From the NCBI GenBank assembly GCA_037013495.1, contig CM072803.1, forward strand, positions 23,221,001-23,285,000: a DNA stretch of 64,000 bases, written 5' to 3'. The stretch is from Hippophae tibetana (taxonomy: Eukaryota; Streptophyta; Magnoliopsida; Rosales; Elaeagnaceae). The notes under the pieces are model-generated. The model did no database searches. It was given only the letters and a program-made list of their open reading frames with translations, and was not told the origin of the DNA. The stretch's first letter is position 1. Each line of letters begins with the position of its first letter. Of the stretch, positions 22,499 to 35,418 are shown in pieces. The position numbers were made by a program, and so were the translations under genes.

Positions 22499-24503
22499 TC
22501 AGGTATCATCATAAGAGGAAAAGTCAGGTTCTGGGGGCTTCTGCAGATTCACTAGTCCTCCTCTTATTCCACTTGTTTGGCGTAGCTTGTGACCTCGAAG
22601 AGCATTTGCTGCGAAGCGCGATGCCAAAATGGTAGCACCAAAACTAGAGGTACTATTACTTGGGGTAACTAAAACTTTTCCACCATTATCATCACCATCA
22701 ACTCCTTCATTGTAATTGAACTCTTCTTCTTCTTCTTTACGTCTCTTTTCTAACATTTTTCGCCTGGAATATCGTCGCCACGCAGCTTGAATAAAACAAG
22801 CAGCCCAAGTTCTCCATTGTTGTGAGTAAAACCGAAAAGTGTGTTGAACCTGCCTAGAATGCAGCCTCCTAAATTGACTGGCTACAAACTTTAATTCCTC
22901 TGCATGTAAGGCAAAAGCCTCAACTTCAGTTAAAGCTTGTACTGTTCTGGTAGATGATGGTAAGTTAGCAGCAGCTTTAGGGTCTAGTGCCCATGTTAAA
23001 AGCTCTTCACCACAAAAATCACCTTCTTTTAGTAAACCTCTATTGAAAAATCCACTTCTACCACCATCTGTGGTTACACTTTCCAACCTACCACGAATAA
23101 TGAAGAGCATTTCATCAACAGGGTCTCCTTCCCTCACTATATAGGTAGTTTGTGTGTATAAACTTGGCTTTAGGCGCTCGCAAATGGCATCAAGTAACCG
23201 CTCATCCATGTTGGCAAAAAGAGGAACCTGTGTAGTAACTACATCTTTAGACGTAGACAACACATAAAAGAGAAAAAGATAGGAAGATGGAAATTTAAAC
23301 TTACCCTTCTAACCAAATTGAGACAAAGATGTCGTTTAATATCTCTTCTCAAATCTTTTGGTAGACTCTGAACAATGTTCTCCTCATCGACACCACGAGT
23401 CTCGAGCCACTTGTACTGATTGTAATGGCGAACTCTTTCCCTAAGTTCTTGTGGAAGCAAACGGTGATGCATCCATTGCTCAGAGTCACGCTTTTTTATT
23501 CTCATTTCTTCAACTCTAAGTGTCAGTGATTGAAGATATGTCTGTTACATTGTAGATTTTAATACTCATATCATAAAACACGCAAAACTTTGTTCGTAAC
23601 TTAGATATTGTGCACTTACTTGAATATTTCCTATGAGAAGTGCAAAAAGTATGAGACCGGCAACACCCATTCCTATGGAAAATAGAATCTCTAAAGGATA
23701 TGTACTAGTTTCTAACCCTTGACCAAGAGTACTACAAAGAGTGAAAGAAAAAAAAAAGTTATTTAGACACTCCACAAATTTAGAAGATATAACTATAAAA
23801 CTAATAAATAATATATAGAGAAAAGAATACCTCAAGTTTTGCAATCCCCACCATAAGCAAAAACAAAATTTGGAGAAGAACCTCTTGGATTCAACAATTT
23901 GAGAAGAGATAGCCCTAGTGTAGATGCCATAATTGAATGGTGGATTAGCATCATCTTCAGCTGAGCAATTATCATTAAGAACATTCTCACTGATTTCTTG
24001 CCAATCATCATAACCATCCATATTTGAATTACCACAATACAAGTAATTTATCTTGCATTTTCCACTATTTGTACATGCTTCCCTCCAACATGTGTCATGT
24101 CTTTCTACCGCCAGTAGGTACCATATAGCTCCAGCAATCTATCAAAATTATAATAGTAATTAAACTCGACCCCAACAAGTTATGTCATTTTGGGGCCTAA
24201 GAAGTACTTATTATCATCTTAAATGTTGTAATTTGTTTAACTTTGAAAGTAAACAAAAGGAAACTTACTTGACTTGAGAGTAAAAACCAAAGCAAATAAT
24301 AAAATGCACCAGCCCAAGCACTCTCAGCAAAAGAACCTGCAGTCTTTTTAAGCTCTGAAGTTAAAGGTATCAACCGAACAAATCTTGGAATGAACTGAAA
24401 ACAGACTATATAAAGCAATGTCTGTTTTGTAGCAAGTACATCTGAACCATTTGATCTCTGAAGGAATATCCAAACCACAATCTGCACATGATAATAATAA
24501 TAA

Positions 24504-24535
<32 letters not shown>

Positions 24536-25308
24536 CCAAACCAATTTAGAAAAAGAAGAAGTAGATGGTAGAAAGTAAAGCAATTTATACAAACCTGTGG
24601 AATAGGCAAGATAGAGCAGAAATCTACAATAAAATAACGACGTAGATATCTCATGGCAATTTGGTGAGGATCAATAACAAGTTCTCCTCTTCCAAAAACC
24701 CTAGAAGAGGGTGCAATAAAGGCAGTTCGAAATTGAAGTGCCATTCGAAGAAGATAGAATGCATCAATAAGTGTCCTTAAAGTAGTTGTTATGACTGCTA
24801 AGTTAGTATCCATACCCAGACAAATTGAGCTAGGGTCAAAAACAGGAAGATAGAAGAACAAAGGATCAATAAACACAGCAAATATACAAGATATAACAAA
24901 TAGCCTATTCCATAGTAGGAGTGATTTGTCTTGAGGATCAAATATTTTCTTCTCTGAACTATTCAAATCTTCAGGGTAAATAACCCAACCAACTCCTGAT
25001 TTTAGTGATTGACCAATTCTTTTTAATCCATCTGATGATTTTTTTACTCCATATTTTATTGATTTTGATGCACCTTTGTTTCTTCTTCCTTTCAAATTTA
25101 CTTTCTTCATCCCACTTGTTTGTGTTGGCATTGATACTGTTGAATCTAGATCTTCCAATCTACAAGTATAATTCCAAATCATGTTAAAATCATATCTCAA
25201 AAATAACAAAACAAAAATACTTATATAGAGTGAGTTCATTAATTCACACCTTACAAATTTCTCCTTACGCCCACCGATATACTGTGACTTCAAACCACAA
25301 TCGAACAT
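22499..25308 (-). CDS. CNGC5/6/9-like: Cyclic nucleotide-gated ion channel, group II (CNGC5/6/9-like), 7 exons
   Basis: Exons in transcript order: 25308-25250, 25159-24595, 24481-24269, 24138-23831, 23731-23620, 23541-23305, 23227-22499, giving 740 aa. All junctions are GT-AG and in phase. The protein should be a plasma-membrane Ca2+-permeable cation channel. Six membrane segments start near SLLLWNRLFVISCIF; the S4 region has MRYLRRYFIVDF. The pore reads WWGLQNLSTLGQGLETS with the plant GQG filter at 385-387. The cyclic-nucleotide-binding domain begins at VPLFANMDERLL (499). The phosphate-binding cassette GDFCGEELLTWAL and the hinge are intact. It overlaps the calmodulin-binding region, and an IQ motif follows (FIQAAWRRYSRR, about 643-654). 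The pore and CNBD match group II members, known for Ca2+ entry in root hairs, guard cells and heat response; which orthologue it is cannot be settled here. The first coding exon is only 59 bp. Confidence 0.95.
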
Positions 25309-25386
25309 TTTCAGTATCGCTTACATAGATAGCTCACCAAAATGCTTGCATTGAGACCCAACTTCCCAAGTAGAATGTCTCACTAT

Positions 25387-25388
<2 letters not shown>

Positions 25389-25452
<64 letters not shown>
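25389..25452. repeat. (TC)n-(TA)n composite microsatellite upstream of the CNGC gene
   Basis: About 19 TC units pass into about 13 TA units, 80 bp upstream of the CNGC start (read as TA then GA in the gene's direction). It lies in the core promoter or 5' leader. The same composite type stands upstream of the WRKY gene. Confidence 0.85.
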
Positions 25453-28452
25453 ACAAGGGTATAAAAGTTAAATTCCAATACCAATTCTTATACAACAGAC
25501 ATTATTAAGTTTGTTTCTAAATGTACTATGCATATTATCTGTATTCTTATAACAATAAGTACATAGATTATATATATCATTTATCAAATTATATAAAAGC
25601 GATTATGACTACAAAAACTGCTTATAAACCATCGGGAAGAAAGAAAAACCAAAAAAGTGTATATATATATATATATATATATATATTTAAATCAAACAGT
25701 ATTGATGTAAAATATAACTTAAAACAGGATATATGAATCTTATCATTAGACCAAAAAAAAAAAAAGTCCGATCAACATAATTTAGAAAAGATAGAACATA
25801 ACATTCTTGAATTAATTCCTCACTAAATTCTAACTTTTCCGAACAATTGTATGGATTTTCTGGGTATCCAATATCTGTGATATATATTTATTTTATATTA
25901 AAAGAACCTATAAATTCTTCAAAGAAATACTTTTGATTCACCAATATCACCAAAACTTAATTTAAACAATATGATTAACAGCCTTTGAAAACCTTAAATG
26001 ATATTTTGGCAATCAAATTACAAATTTATAAACAATTTTGAAACCAAAATACTACACGAAATGAATTCATTTTAAATAAATAAATATTTCATATAATCAG
26101 AGATAACAGAAACTTACAATTTTATAATTCAACCTTATGATTTTGGAAAGTTGACAATTTTATAATTCAACCTTATGACTTTGGAAAGTTTACGACAAAA
26201 AATCTTTATAGCTATATTAATGGTGATTAGAAATGGTGATGGATCGATGGGATGAGAGAGGGAGAGAAAATATGAGAACTGTAGAGAAATATCATGACAG
26301 TTAGGACGGTTGTCTTCATTTTAAAAAGAATACATTGATTTATTCTTACGACATTCTATTTTAAACATATAAATCTCAATGAATTTTATTAATTACAACT
26401 TACTTAGAGAAAAAAAAATATTAATTTAAATAATTATTTAATTGATTGATATTAGATAATAATAAATGATGGTACAAGAGTCCGTACCTAAAAAAGAGAA
26501 TAATATTGAAAATAATAAATATAAAAAAAATGATTAATTTTATACCTCTTATATGATTTACATATATTATTATGACTCAACATATTAAATATCAATAAAA
26601 AAATTCATCCATAAAGACTCTAACGTATAATAATTTTTTATTTATTTTAACAGTATATATTTTCTTAAAAGTGAGATTAGTTAATATATAGATGTGTTTA
26701 AAGTCATGAATATATATCTTTATTTAAAAAGTATTAATTTTTTTTTTGTAGTACATAACAATTTTAAAAAAAATCTAACATGGTGGATAGTAATCTTCGA
26801 GTTAGAATTTTTCAAAAATATTATTTTATTATTTGTCATGTTTTCGACCTGTTAAGCTCAATAAGGCCCAATCTTTGTTTGTAAATCACAATAGTGGGCC
26901 TGAACCCAATATTTTGAACTGGCTTTGCAATCCGATTAAAAAAAATCTTTTTTGATCATTTATTGTATTTAGTATTTTTTTTTCTTAAAGTTCTTCGGGA
27001 ATTAAAAAACATAATAAAAATCCAAAAAGTTGTTGGGTAAAAAATTATGTATCCAAAGTTTGCTGTTTTGTGCTTTTAGCTGCCCAAAGTAATAAAAGTC
27101 AAAAGTTAGAAAGAAAACGTAAGTCATGATTTTGATAAGTGATTTATAAATAAGAATGACAAAGCATGTTAATTAATCGGTGTTGTAATTAATTAATAAA
27201 ATTAATAATTAAATAAAGTTTACAAAATTATTTCTTTATCATTATAAAATCTTTTCATAGAGTTAGGTTGTCTTATTGGAGATGAATATTATATATTATA
27301 TATATTGGATCAAAACATATATAGGGTTTTATGGTCGGAATATATTCTCGTGAACTATGATCTAATATATATATATATATATATATTGGTCAAGATCTAA
27401 TTCTATACTTTGACCCACACAAGATGGGGTTGACAATAAGTTTTGTTCACAGTATTAATGCAAAACTAGCATGAATATATGACTATTAATAATGCACACA
27501 CATGAACAAAACTACAAACCATTGTCACCGCTAACGTTCTTGTCGGTGATGAGGACCCACAAACCATTATCAATACATATATATATATGTTCTTTTCTAC
27601 ATCATCTAACTAGTACCGGTCAAATAATTAAGGATGTATTTATTTATACTCTTAAAATCTTATAAAAACGCTTTTAAATTAAGATTTAAAAAATATTTTT
27701 TGTTTGCTTATTCCTAAAAGCGAATTCTTTTGAAACTACTTGTTATTAAAATCATTTTAATATAAGCGCTAACAAATATGTAGTGTAAATTCAGGCGTGT
27801 AAGCGTCATTTTTTAAGTTGGATGTTTTTAAAATTAAGTTCACATAATTAAAAAAATAATGATAGTTATTTTAATTATAGATATCTTAAATTATGATTAT
27901 TTGTAAAAATTAATAATTATTTAAAAAAAAATATAATCGATAAGGAGTAAGATGATTACAGTACCGAAAACGTGTTTAATCAAAATTAAATATATTATTT
28001 TATATAAATATAATTACATAAAAATATATTATTAATAATAAAACAAAAAATATTTTAAATAATTAGTTTGAATTTTATTTGTTATTATTTTTATATATTT
28101 TTAACGTTAAATAATTAAAAAAACTAATGTTAATATTTTAAATAATATAATAAGATAAAAATGATGTTAATATTTAATTTTTTAATCTAAATAAATATTA
28201 AAAATAATAAATACGTTTAAATGGTAAAAAAAAATATTACATGTTCCTAACTAACATTTATTAACTGAATGTGTATAAAAATAATATAAAATAATTATGA
28301 TTATTAACATAAATATTTCGGTTAATAGGTAAGTAACTAATAAACATATTATTCCGTAACATCCATAACTGATCAACAAAACTACATTAACCTAAAAATT
28401 ATTTAACTCCTTTGATTTAGCTTTATATTTACGTGAGATTTTGATAGTTAAA

Positions 28453-28640
28453 GGATCAATAAAGTTTTAATATAAATTGAGACTATTTTCACACAAAATA
28501 TTTTATATTTTTGTTAGGTAGAAGATCATTAAAGTTTTAAGATATTACTCTTTTTTCACACAAAGTATTTTGTTTTTTTGCATAGGATCAATAACATTTT
28601 AATATAAATTGGGACTTTTTCACCAAGTATTATAAAATAG
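28453..28640. repeat. Three diverged tandem units of about 60-75 bp
   Basis: Units starting near 28453, 28524 and 28586 share GATCAATAAAGTTTTAATATAAATTG-like and TTTTCACACAAAATATTT-like blocks in the same order. Directly after them ACCATGTAAGGCTAGATAA occurs twice in tandem (28642-28682). Confidence 0.6.
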
Positions 28641-31600
28641 TAACCATGTAAGGCTAGATAAAACCATGTAAGGCTAGATAATTTTTTTCTTTCACTCTTT
28701 GTTCTTTATGTCAATTATAAAAAGTAAAGATTACGAAGCTCCTCGATCATTGCGTTGAGCGTGTAAAGAAAATTACTTTATAAAGGATGATGGAATCTAA
28801 AGAGTACGTGGTCCTAGTCTTATTGTTTTGATGCAAATTGGTCTCAAGCCTCACTTGGATAAGTTGACGTTAAGAATATAAATTATTGTGTTTGTGTTGG
28901 GAAATATTTTATTTATAAGTTTCATTTTAATTCCTCATTTACGGGTCCCATTTTACATTCGAGACTCCTAATATGTCTCTATAATAATTTTAAGTAGACA
29001 TAGGAATACATTTTAAATGGTAAACGGAACGGTATAATTTTTTTATTATTATTATTATAATAGAATATAAACATAATTTAAAGATAAAATATGAAATATA
29101 TAATAAATTATTTATGATTAATTTAAATAAAATATAGATATTTATTTTTCATTTTGTTTTCATTATGAACGAATTCAGAAATATATTTTAAGGGGAATTA
29201 AAGTATAGTTTTTATATATCCTTTAGGGACAATATATACACACAATAAAAAAATAACAATAATTACTTTCAAGTTATTATTTATTTTTAATTAAAAAATA
29301 ATATTATATATATTATATATTTTTAGTAAAAATATATTTAAATTATTAAGTTTTTTTTAGATATTTGGTATTAAAAACTTAAAATTTAAAACTCATGTCA
29401 TATACATTTTTATTTTATGTATGTAATTTACTTATAATTTTATAAACATTATACCTATAAATTTATTTATCAAAGTATTGATAATGTTTACATGCTCTTT
29501 CTCATCTCCAAATAGATCTATCTTACTATAAATTTTTCGTAATTAAAGACAAAAATTTCATAAAGTTAGTATATGATAATTTATAACATAAATTACCAAA
29601 CATAAATAAAAATATAATAATATAATAATTTGATAAGTATTATTATCATACTATGGGTTAAAAACTAAATCTAACAAAATATATTAAAATATCAAAAATA
29701 AGATATGATTTAATATTATAAGATTGAGAATATATTTAAAAATATATATTATTAAAAATATTATAAGATTGATAATATATTTAAAAATATAAAAGACTAA
29801 TAAATATAAATATTTTTTTATTTTTGTTGCATCTGTTTTCTTGAACTTACAAGATAAATAAGTTTTGTAGTAATGATAAAAAACTATTGAAAAAATGTTA
29901 AAATTTTCATATTAAATTTTTTAATAAAATGAAAAAATTATTAAAATAAAACTTGAAATAATATAACATTAAAGAAAACTAAAATTTAGAACTAAACAAA
30001 ATATGAGAATTTTGAATGATACTAATAAAAACCTTAAAAGCTATAATTTTAAGTTTTTAATAATGTTACCTTTTTTTAATTTTAATTTTAATAATATATG
30101 ATACTGAAATTACATTTAAATATATAAAATATTTTTAGATTATATTATATTGATTTAAAAATATTTATATATAAAGTTTATTATTATAATTTTATTATTG
30201 TAATTAATACACTGTTATAACTTGCCTTGCCGCCATTTTACTTGCACGTTAAACAAAAGAGTAACGATACTACTATTAATATATATTCCATACTAATTCA
30301 TTGTTTGTTTGTTTTTCAAACATTAAATAATTATAATTTTTAATAAAATAATTATTTTTATTTTTTATTTTATTATTCTAAAATATAACAATATCACCTT
30401 CTTCTTCTTTTATCTTTACACCACTATCACTTACCGTAATAATCTTATATATTAAAAGCGTGAATGTTTGTTTCTTCTTCATTTTTTTCTTTTAATTATT
30501 TATAACTTTACTATTAAATATTAAACTATTTATATAATAAATATATATTTATAAATAATTATTTTATTTAATGGAATCATTTTATTGAATTAAGGATAAA
30601 ATTTTATATAATTTATAATTATACATTTAATAAATATTCGGTCAATTCACCAATAATTACTTTATATTTTTTTTATTCTTCTTACATTAATAAATACTAA
30701 AATATTCATATAATAAATATATTTTTATTTTTTTAATAATTCATATTTTTGTTATTTTTTATATCAATATATACTAAAATATTCATATAATAAATATATT
30801 TTCCTTCTTTTAATAATTTATATTTTTTTAAGTATAATGAAAGTACTTTTATTACGTTAACGGTGATAATTCGTATGATCATAGATACTAAAACGTCAAT
30901 ATGATAAATACATTTTTTTATTACATTAAGAGTGATAATTTATATAATTTATGATTATTTATTAAATGAGTGTTCGATCAATTCATTTATGAGCATGTCA
31001 TATTTTTATTGAATTAATAGTTTTTACATCGAGATCATATCATATCTCATATTAATTAAAAATATATATACTCAGTTAATATAAATTATTTTTAAGCAAA
31101 AATATTATTATTCGTGTAGGATTAATTTTTTCGATAGTAAATATATTAATTGAATAAAGTCATATATTGTTATGTTATATTTGAATTATTTATTAAATAA
31201 AATTATACAATTATTATCAAGATCTTATCAAATTACTTTTATTTGTATTGTATTTGTATTTTATTGGTCTTACTATTATATATTTATTCATAATTAAAAT
31301 AAAAAATTAATTAAATATTTATTTTAAGAATATTTCTACAAACTATTTTATAAAACATTTTAATGTCAATTTTTTAATTATAATAAAAATAACTTAATTT
31401 TTTTTATTTAAAGACTTACTTTTTTATTTCATAAAATAAAAATTATTGCTAAACAATTAATATTATTATATATTACTTACTTTTTTATTTTATAAAATAA
31501 AGAATTTAAAACAATAACAATTAATATTATTATATATTTATCAAATATTAATCATAAATCTGTAAACCAATTCAACAATTAAAACATCATTCAAATATTT

Positions 31601-32584
31601 TTGAAACTAAATTAAAAAACATAAGGTATTATTTTGAATAAAAAATATACAAAAAGTAAACTTTAAAGATAAAAACTAGTAAATAAGGTTACAACTTTTT
31701 AATTTATTTATAAATATTATAACTTTTGTCATCAATAAAAGTTCATATATTGTATGTCTTAAGTACTTACTTTACAGATACTTCAGACCTATTATTCTTG
31801 AAAAGGGTCATTTGTTTTCTATAATTATTTTTGCTAAATAATTTATTACCTATATTTACTATGACACTCTCCACCCAATTTTTAATTTTAGTTGGGTGTT
31901 GGTTTTGTTTTATTGCTGTTATTAATGGATTTTGATTGGTCTAATTATAGTATTATGATGATTGTGTCCATTTCCAGCAGGATCACTGTATTAATTAATT
32001 CATAAATTTATTCAATTTAGATGTGTTAATTGATGATGATTTATTTTGAATGTATTTTTTTAGATTAAATATTTAATATAAGTTAAGATTTTATTTAAAT
32101 ATGAAATTTTATTCTTGCGTTAATTTCTTTAATTCTATTTGTTTAAATAAGGAAAGAATTAGTTGAGTTAAAATGCATAAACAACTTTTTTTCTTTTCAA
32201 CTGAATTCTACCATTTTTAGCAATCAAAACCTAAACATATATGAAAAGTACTTTCTTCTTTTTTTAATCAAAACCATCCTATATGTACTTTTAATCTAAA
32301 ATTTATAATATACAACCTATCTGTTGTATAATTCAATTAGTTGGATCTATTGAATTTATAATGTTATTTTTAATAATATTATATCATTTTTTCAATAATA
32401 TATTTTTATTTGGCATAAATTAATGTTTTTTTGTTTATATTACAATAATTATATACATTTTAGATAAAAACGTTTATAAGTAATGTTTTATATTTTGATT
32501 GGTAAGGCATATTATAAGTATTAATGTATTTTTTCATATAATAAAATTCAATTATAATTTAATCTTACTTAGTTTTTTTTCTAA

Positions 32585-33690
32585 AATATATTTAATGTAA
32601 ATAATAATATATTAATTATATTTTAGTACAAGAATAAAAAAGAAAAATTAAAAGACTCATAAAATAATTAATTTTACATGAATAAATTTAAAATTTAAAT
32701 TTATAAATTCTATCTTAAGAGAAATTTAAAAAGGAAAAATCAAGAGGCTTATTATCATTATAATAATAGTCTATTATAAAAAACTAAAAGTTTAATAAAT
32801 ATAGATTAAATTTTAATTTATTTTATAAATTAGGTTAGTGTAAAAATAATTGATTATGTATATTAATAATTATATTATAGTAGAAAAATAAAATATTAAA
32901 AACTAAAAGACTCTCAAAATATTTTATTTTTTTATGAAATATTTTATTTTATATGAAAGTGTTAATAAAATTAATAATTTAAAAAAATAAAAAGACTAAT
33001 TAATATTATAATAATTATATATTATTGCGAAATTAAAATAGAAAGATAAAGTTTTACTTAATATTTACTAAATTAATATATTTAAAAAATCCACTATATG
33101 TATAACTGTATTTCATCGTATAACATATTCTAATTAAGTTTTAGATAAAAAAAAATTAAATTATATTCAATATAAAAAATAATTGATGATATGCATGTAT
33201 TAATTATCTTTTAGTGAAAAAATTAAAAAAAAAATCAAAACACTCTTAAAATAATATATTCTATGTGAGTTTAAAATTTATAAATTATTTATTAGTGAAA
33301 TTTTACAAAAGAAAAATTCAAAAGATTGTGATCATTATAATAACTATCTATTATTATATAATTAAATGAAAAAAAAAATCTAATAAATATGTGATAAATT
33401 TTAATTTATTTTTAAAATTATAGTTAGTATAAAAATAATTGATTATATGTATTAATAATTATATTTTAGTAGAAAAATGAAAAAAAAAACCAAAAAACTT
33501 ATAAAATATTTGATTTTTATGGAATATTTGATTCTATGTGAAAATGTTAATGAAATTGACAATTATTAAAAAAATAAAAAATCAAAACACTTATCAACAT
33601 TATAATAATTATTCATTATTATAAAATTAAAAAAGAAAATCAAAATTCTCCCAAATATGCATTAAATTAGTACACTTAAAAAATGAAGCT
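32585..33690. repeat. Diverged tandem repeat, period about 575 bp
   Basis: Two successive blocks (about 32585-33160 and 33160-33690) share an ordered set of segments: ATTAATTATATTTTAGT, AAAAGACTCATAAAATAAT, ATCATTATAATAATAGTCTATTAT, TAAATTTTAATTTATTTT and AAAATAATTGATTATGTATATTAATAATTATATT. Divergence is high. The sequence is over 85 percent A+T by eye, so the limits are approximate. Confidence 0.5.
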
Positions 33691-35418
33691 TGTTTCTATA
33701 ATTTATAATGTGTTTAAATTTTATTTTAATATTTTTCATATTTGTTCTCCTATTTTTGAAACTAATGCATTGAGTTATTAATACATATATTAAAGACAAG
33801 CAAAATGATATTAATATTTTTTTTTTTTGATGTTTTAGTTTAAAATATATTGTATATTCATGTATCCAAATATATAATCATTTTTATAAATATGAAATTT
33901 AAATATTTTAAGTGAAGTTTAATTTAATTACTAAAATTTAAAGTTGTAAAAATCATTAAATGTCATTATTATTGTTTGTAATTTTATATGTCACATATTT
34001 TTTATTTTATCTTATTTTTAATTAATTATTTTGATTTTGAATTTGAATTTTTTATTTTATGTGTTTTTTATTTTTTAAGTTGAAAATATTAGTAAAATCT
34101 TATAGATAGAAAAAGTAAATGACTGGATATTTTGAAATTTTCAATCTAAACCCTAATTTAATTGTGAACCTAACATTAAAAAATATTGAATGTTCAACCA
34201 ATTGAGTGGAAATGATCGGATTCATCATATGTTCTAATTTTTATAACACCCGTTCTTTACACTACTCCACTACTACAATAGATAAAAGATATAATAATTT
34301 TCAAAAGTAAATTCCCAATTAAATGTATAAAAAGCCAATTCCACTTCCATAAATAAAATCATAGAAATATAGGTTTTATGGAATCATATATGGGGCCCTT
34401 ATATATTGAAAATGAAAAATCCTAAAACAACCTTTTGTTTCATTTTCAAAAACGTTTTCTGCAAACTTTCTATTCACACTTGTGCAATTGGCGCAGGTGT
34501 GATTCAAATATAAGATTTTAAATAAAAGTTTAAAATGATGAAACAAGAAATTAATAGTATCATCATTCTTAACTTAGTGTAATTATGAATTGGAATCTAT
34601 CTCATAATCTATAGAAACAAACATGTGAACCTTTACAATGAATTCAGAAAATAAAACAGAGCATCTTTTTTTAAATGAAAAAAATATATCATCATTTGTA
34701 AGGATGACAAGTAAATTTTAAAAATCATAAATGATTTAATTATTTAATATAATTTTATTTTTATTTTTTTAAATAATATTTACTTATATATATCATCCCA
34801 TATAACAGTGCATGTGCCTGACTCATCCATCATAGCATATAAGAAAAAGGAAGTCCTTCTTCATAGAACTACCAAACTTACCACCACACTGCCATTTTGC
34901 CTCCGATTTCATCTCTCTTTTTGAACTTTTAACTCTTGCCCTTTTCTTCATCTCACATTGTCTGCAAAACTCTCTTTAGTCAAAAGCACCAATTAGCCTT
35001 GGGACCCTCCCCTCCCACTTCCTTTTTTATAATCGTCATTTCCTAATCAATATTACTCATTATTTAAGAAAATAAATAATGGTATTGACACAATTATCTA
35101 TATTAAATTACTACATTATTGCCCCCAGAAAATAAATTAACCCTATAATCAATAATGAAAATAAAAATAAAAATTATAACTTTAACCAAAAAAAATATAT
35201 TAGATTTTTCGATTATTTCAAAATAAAATAAAATTATCCAAACTTTAAAGACAACCCACATCGGATACTTGGCTTACAATGAAAATGTAACCATGAAAAA
35301 TCCTAGATCCTACGCAGCTTTTTACTTGTTCTTGTTCTTCTTCTTCTTCACTTTGTGAAACCAAACCCACAAACCCTAAGACCACACTCTCACAGATAGA
35401 AACAGAACAAGCTTAACC

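Larger units (their letters stand above)
25453..35418. other. Ten kilobases of gene-free AT-rich DNA
   Basis: No reading frame with protein-like composition was found on either strand. The stretch holds TA microsatellites (25660-25687, 27364-27386), short diverged tandem repeats and long A/T-rich blocks between 28000 and 34200. The last 500 bp before 35419 are the kinase promoter and leader: a CTTCTTCTT tract and an AAACCCTAA telo-box-like motif near 35370. Confidence 0.65.
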
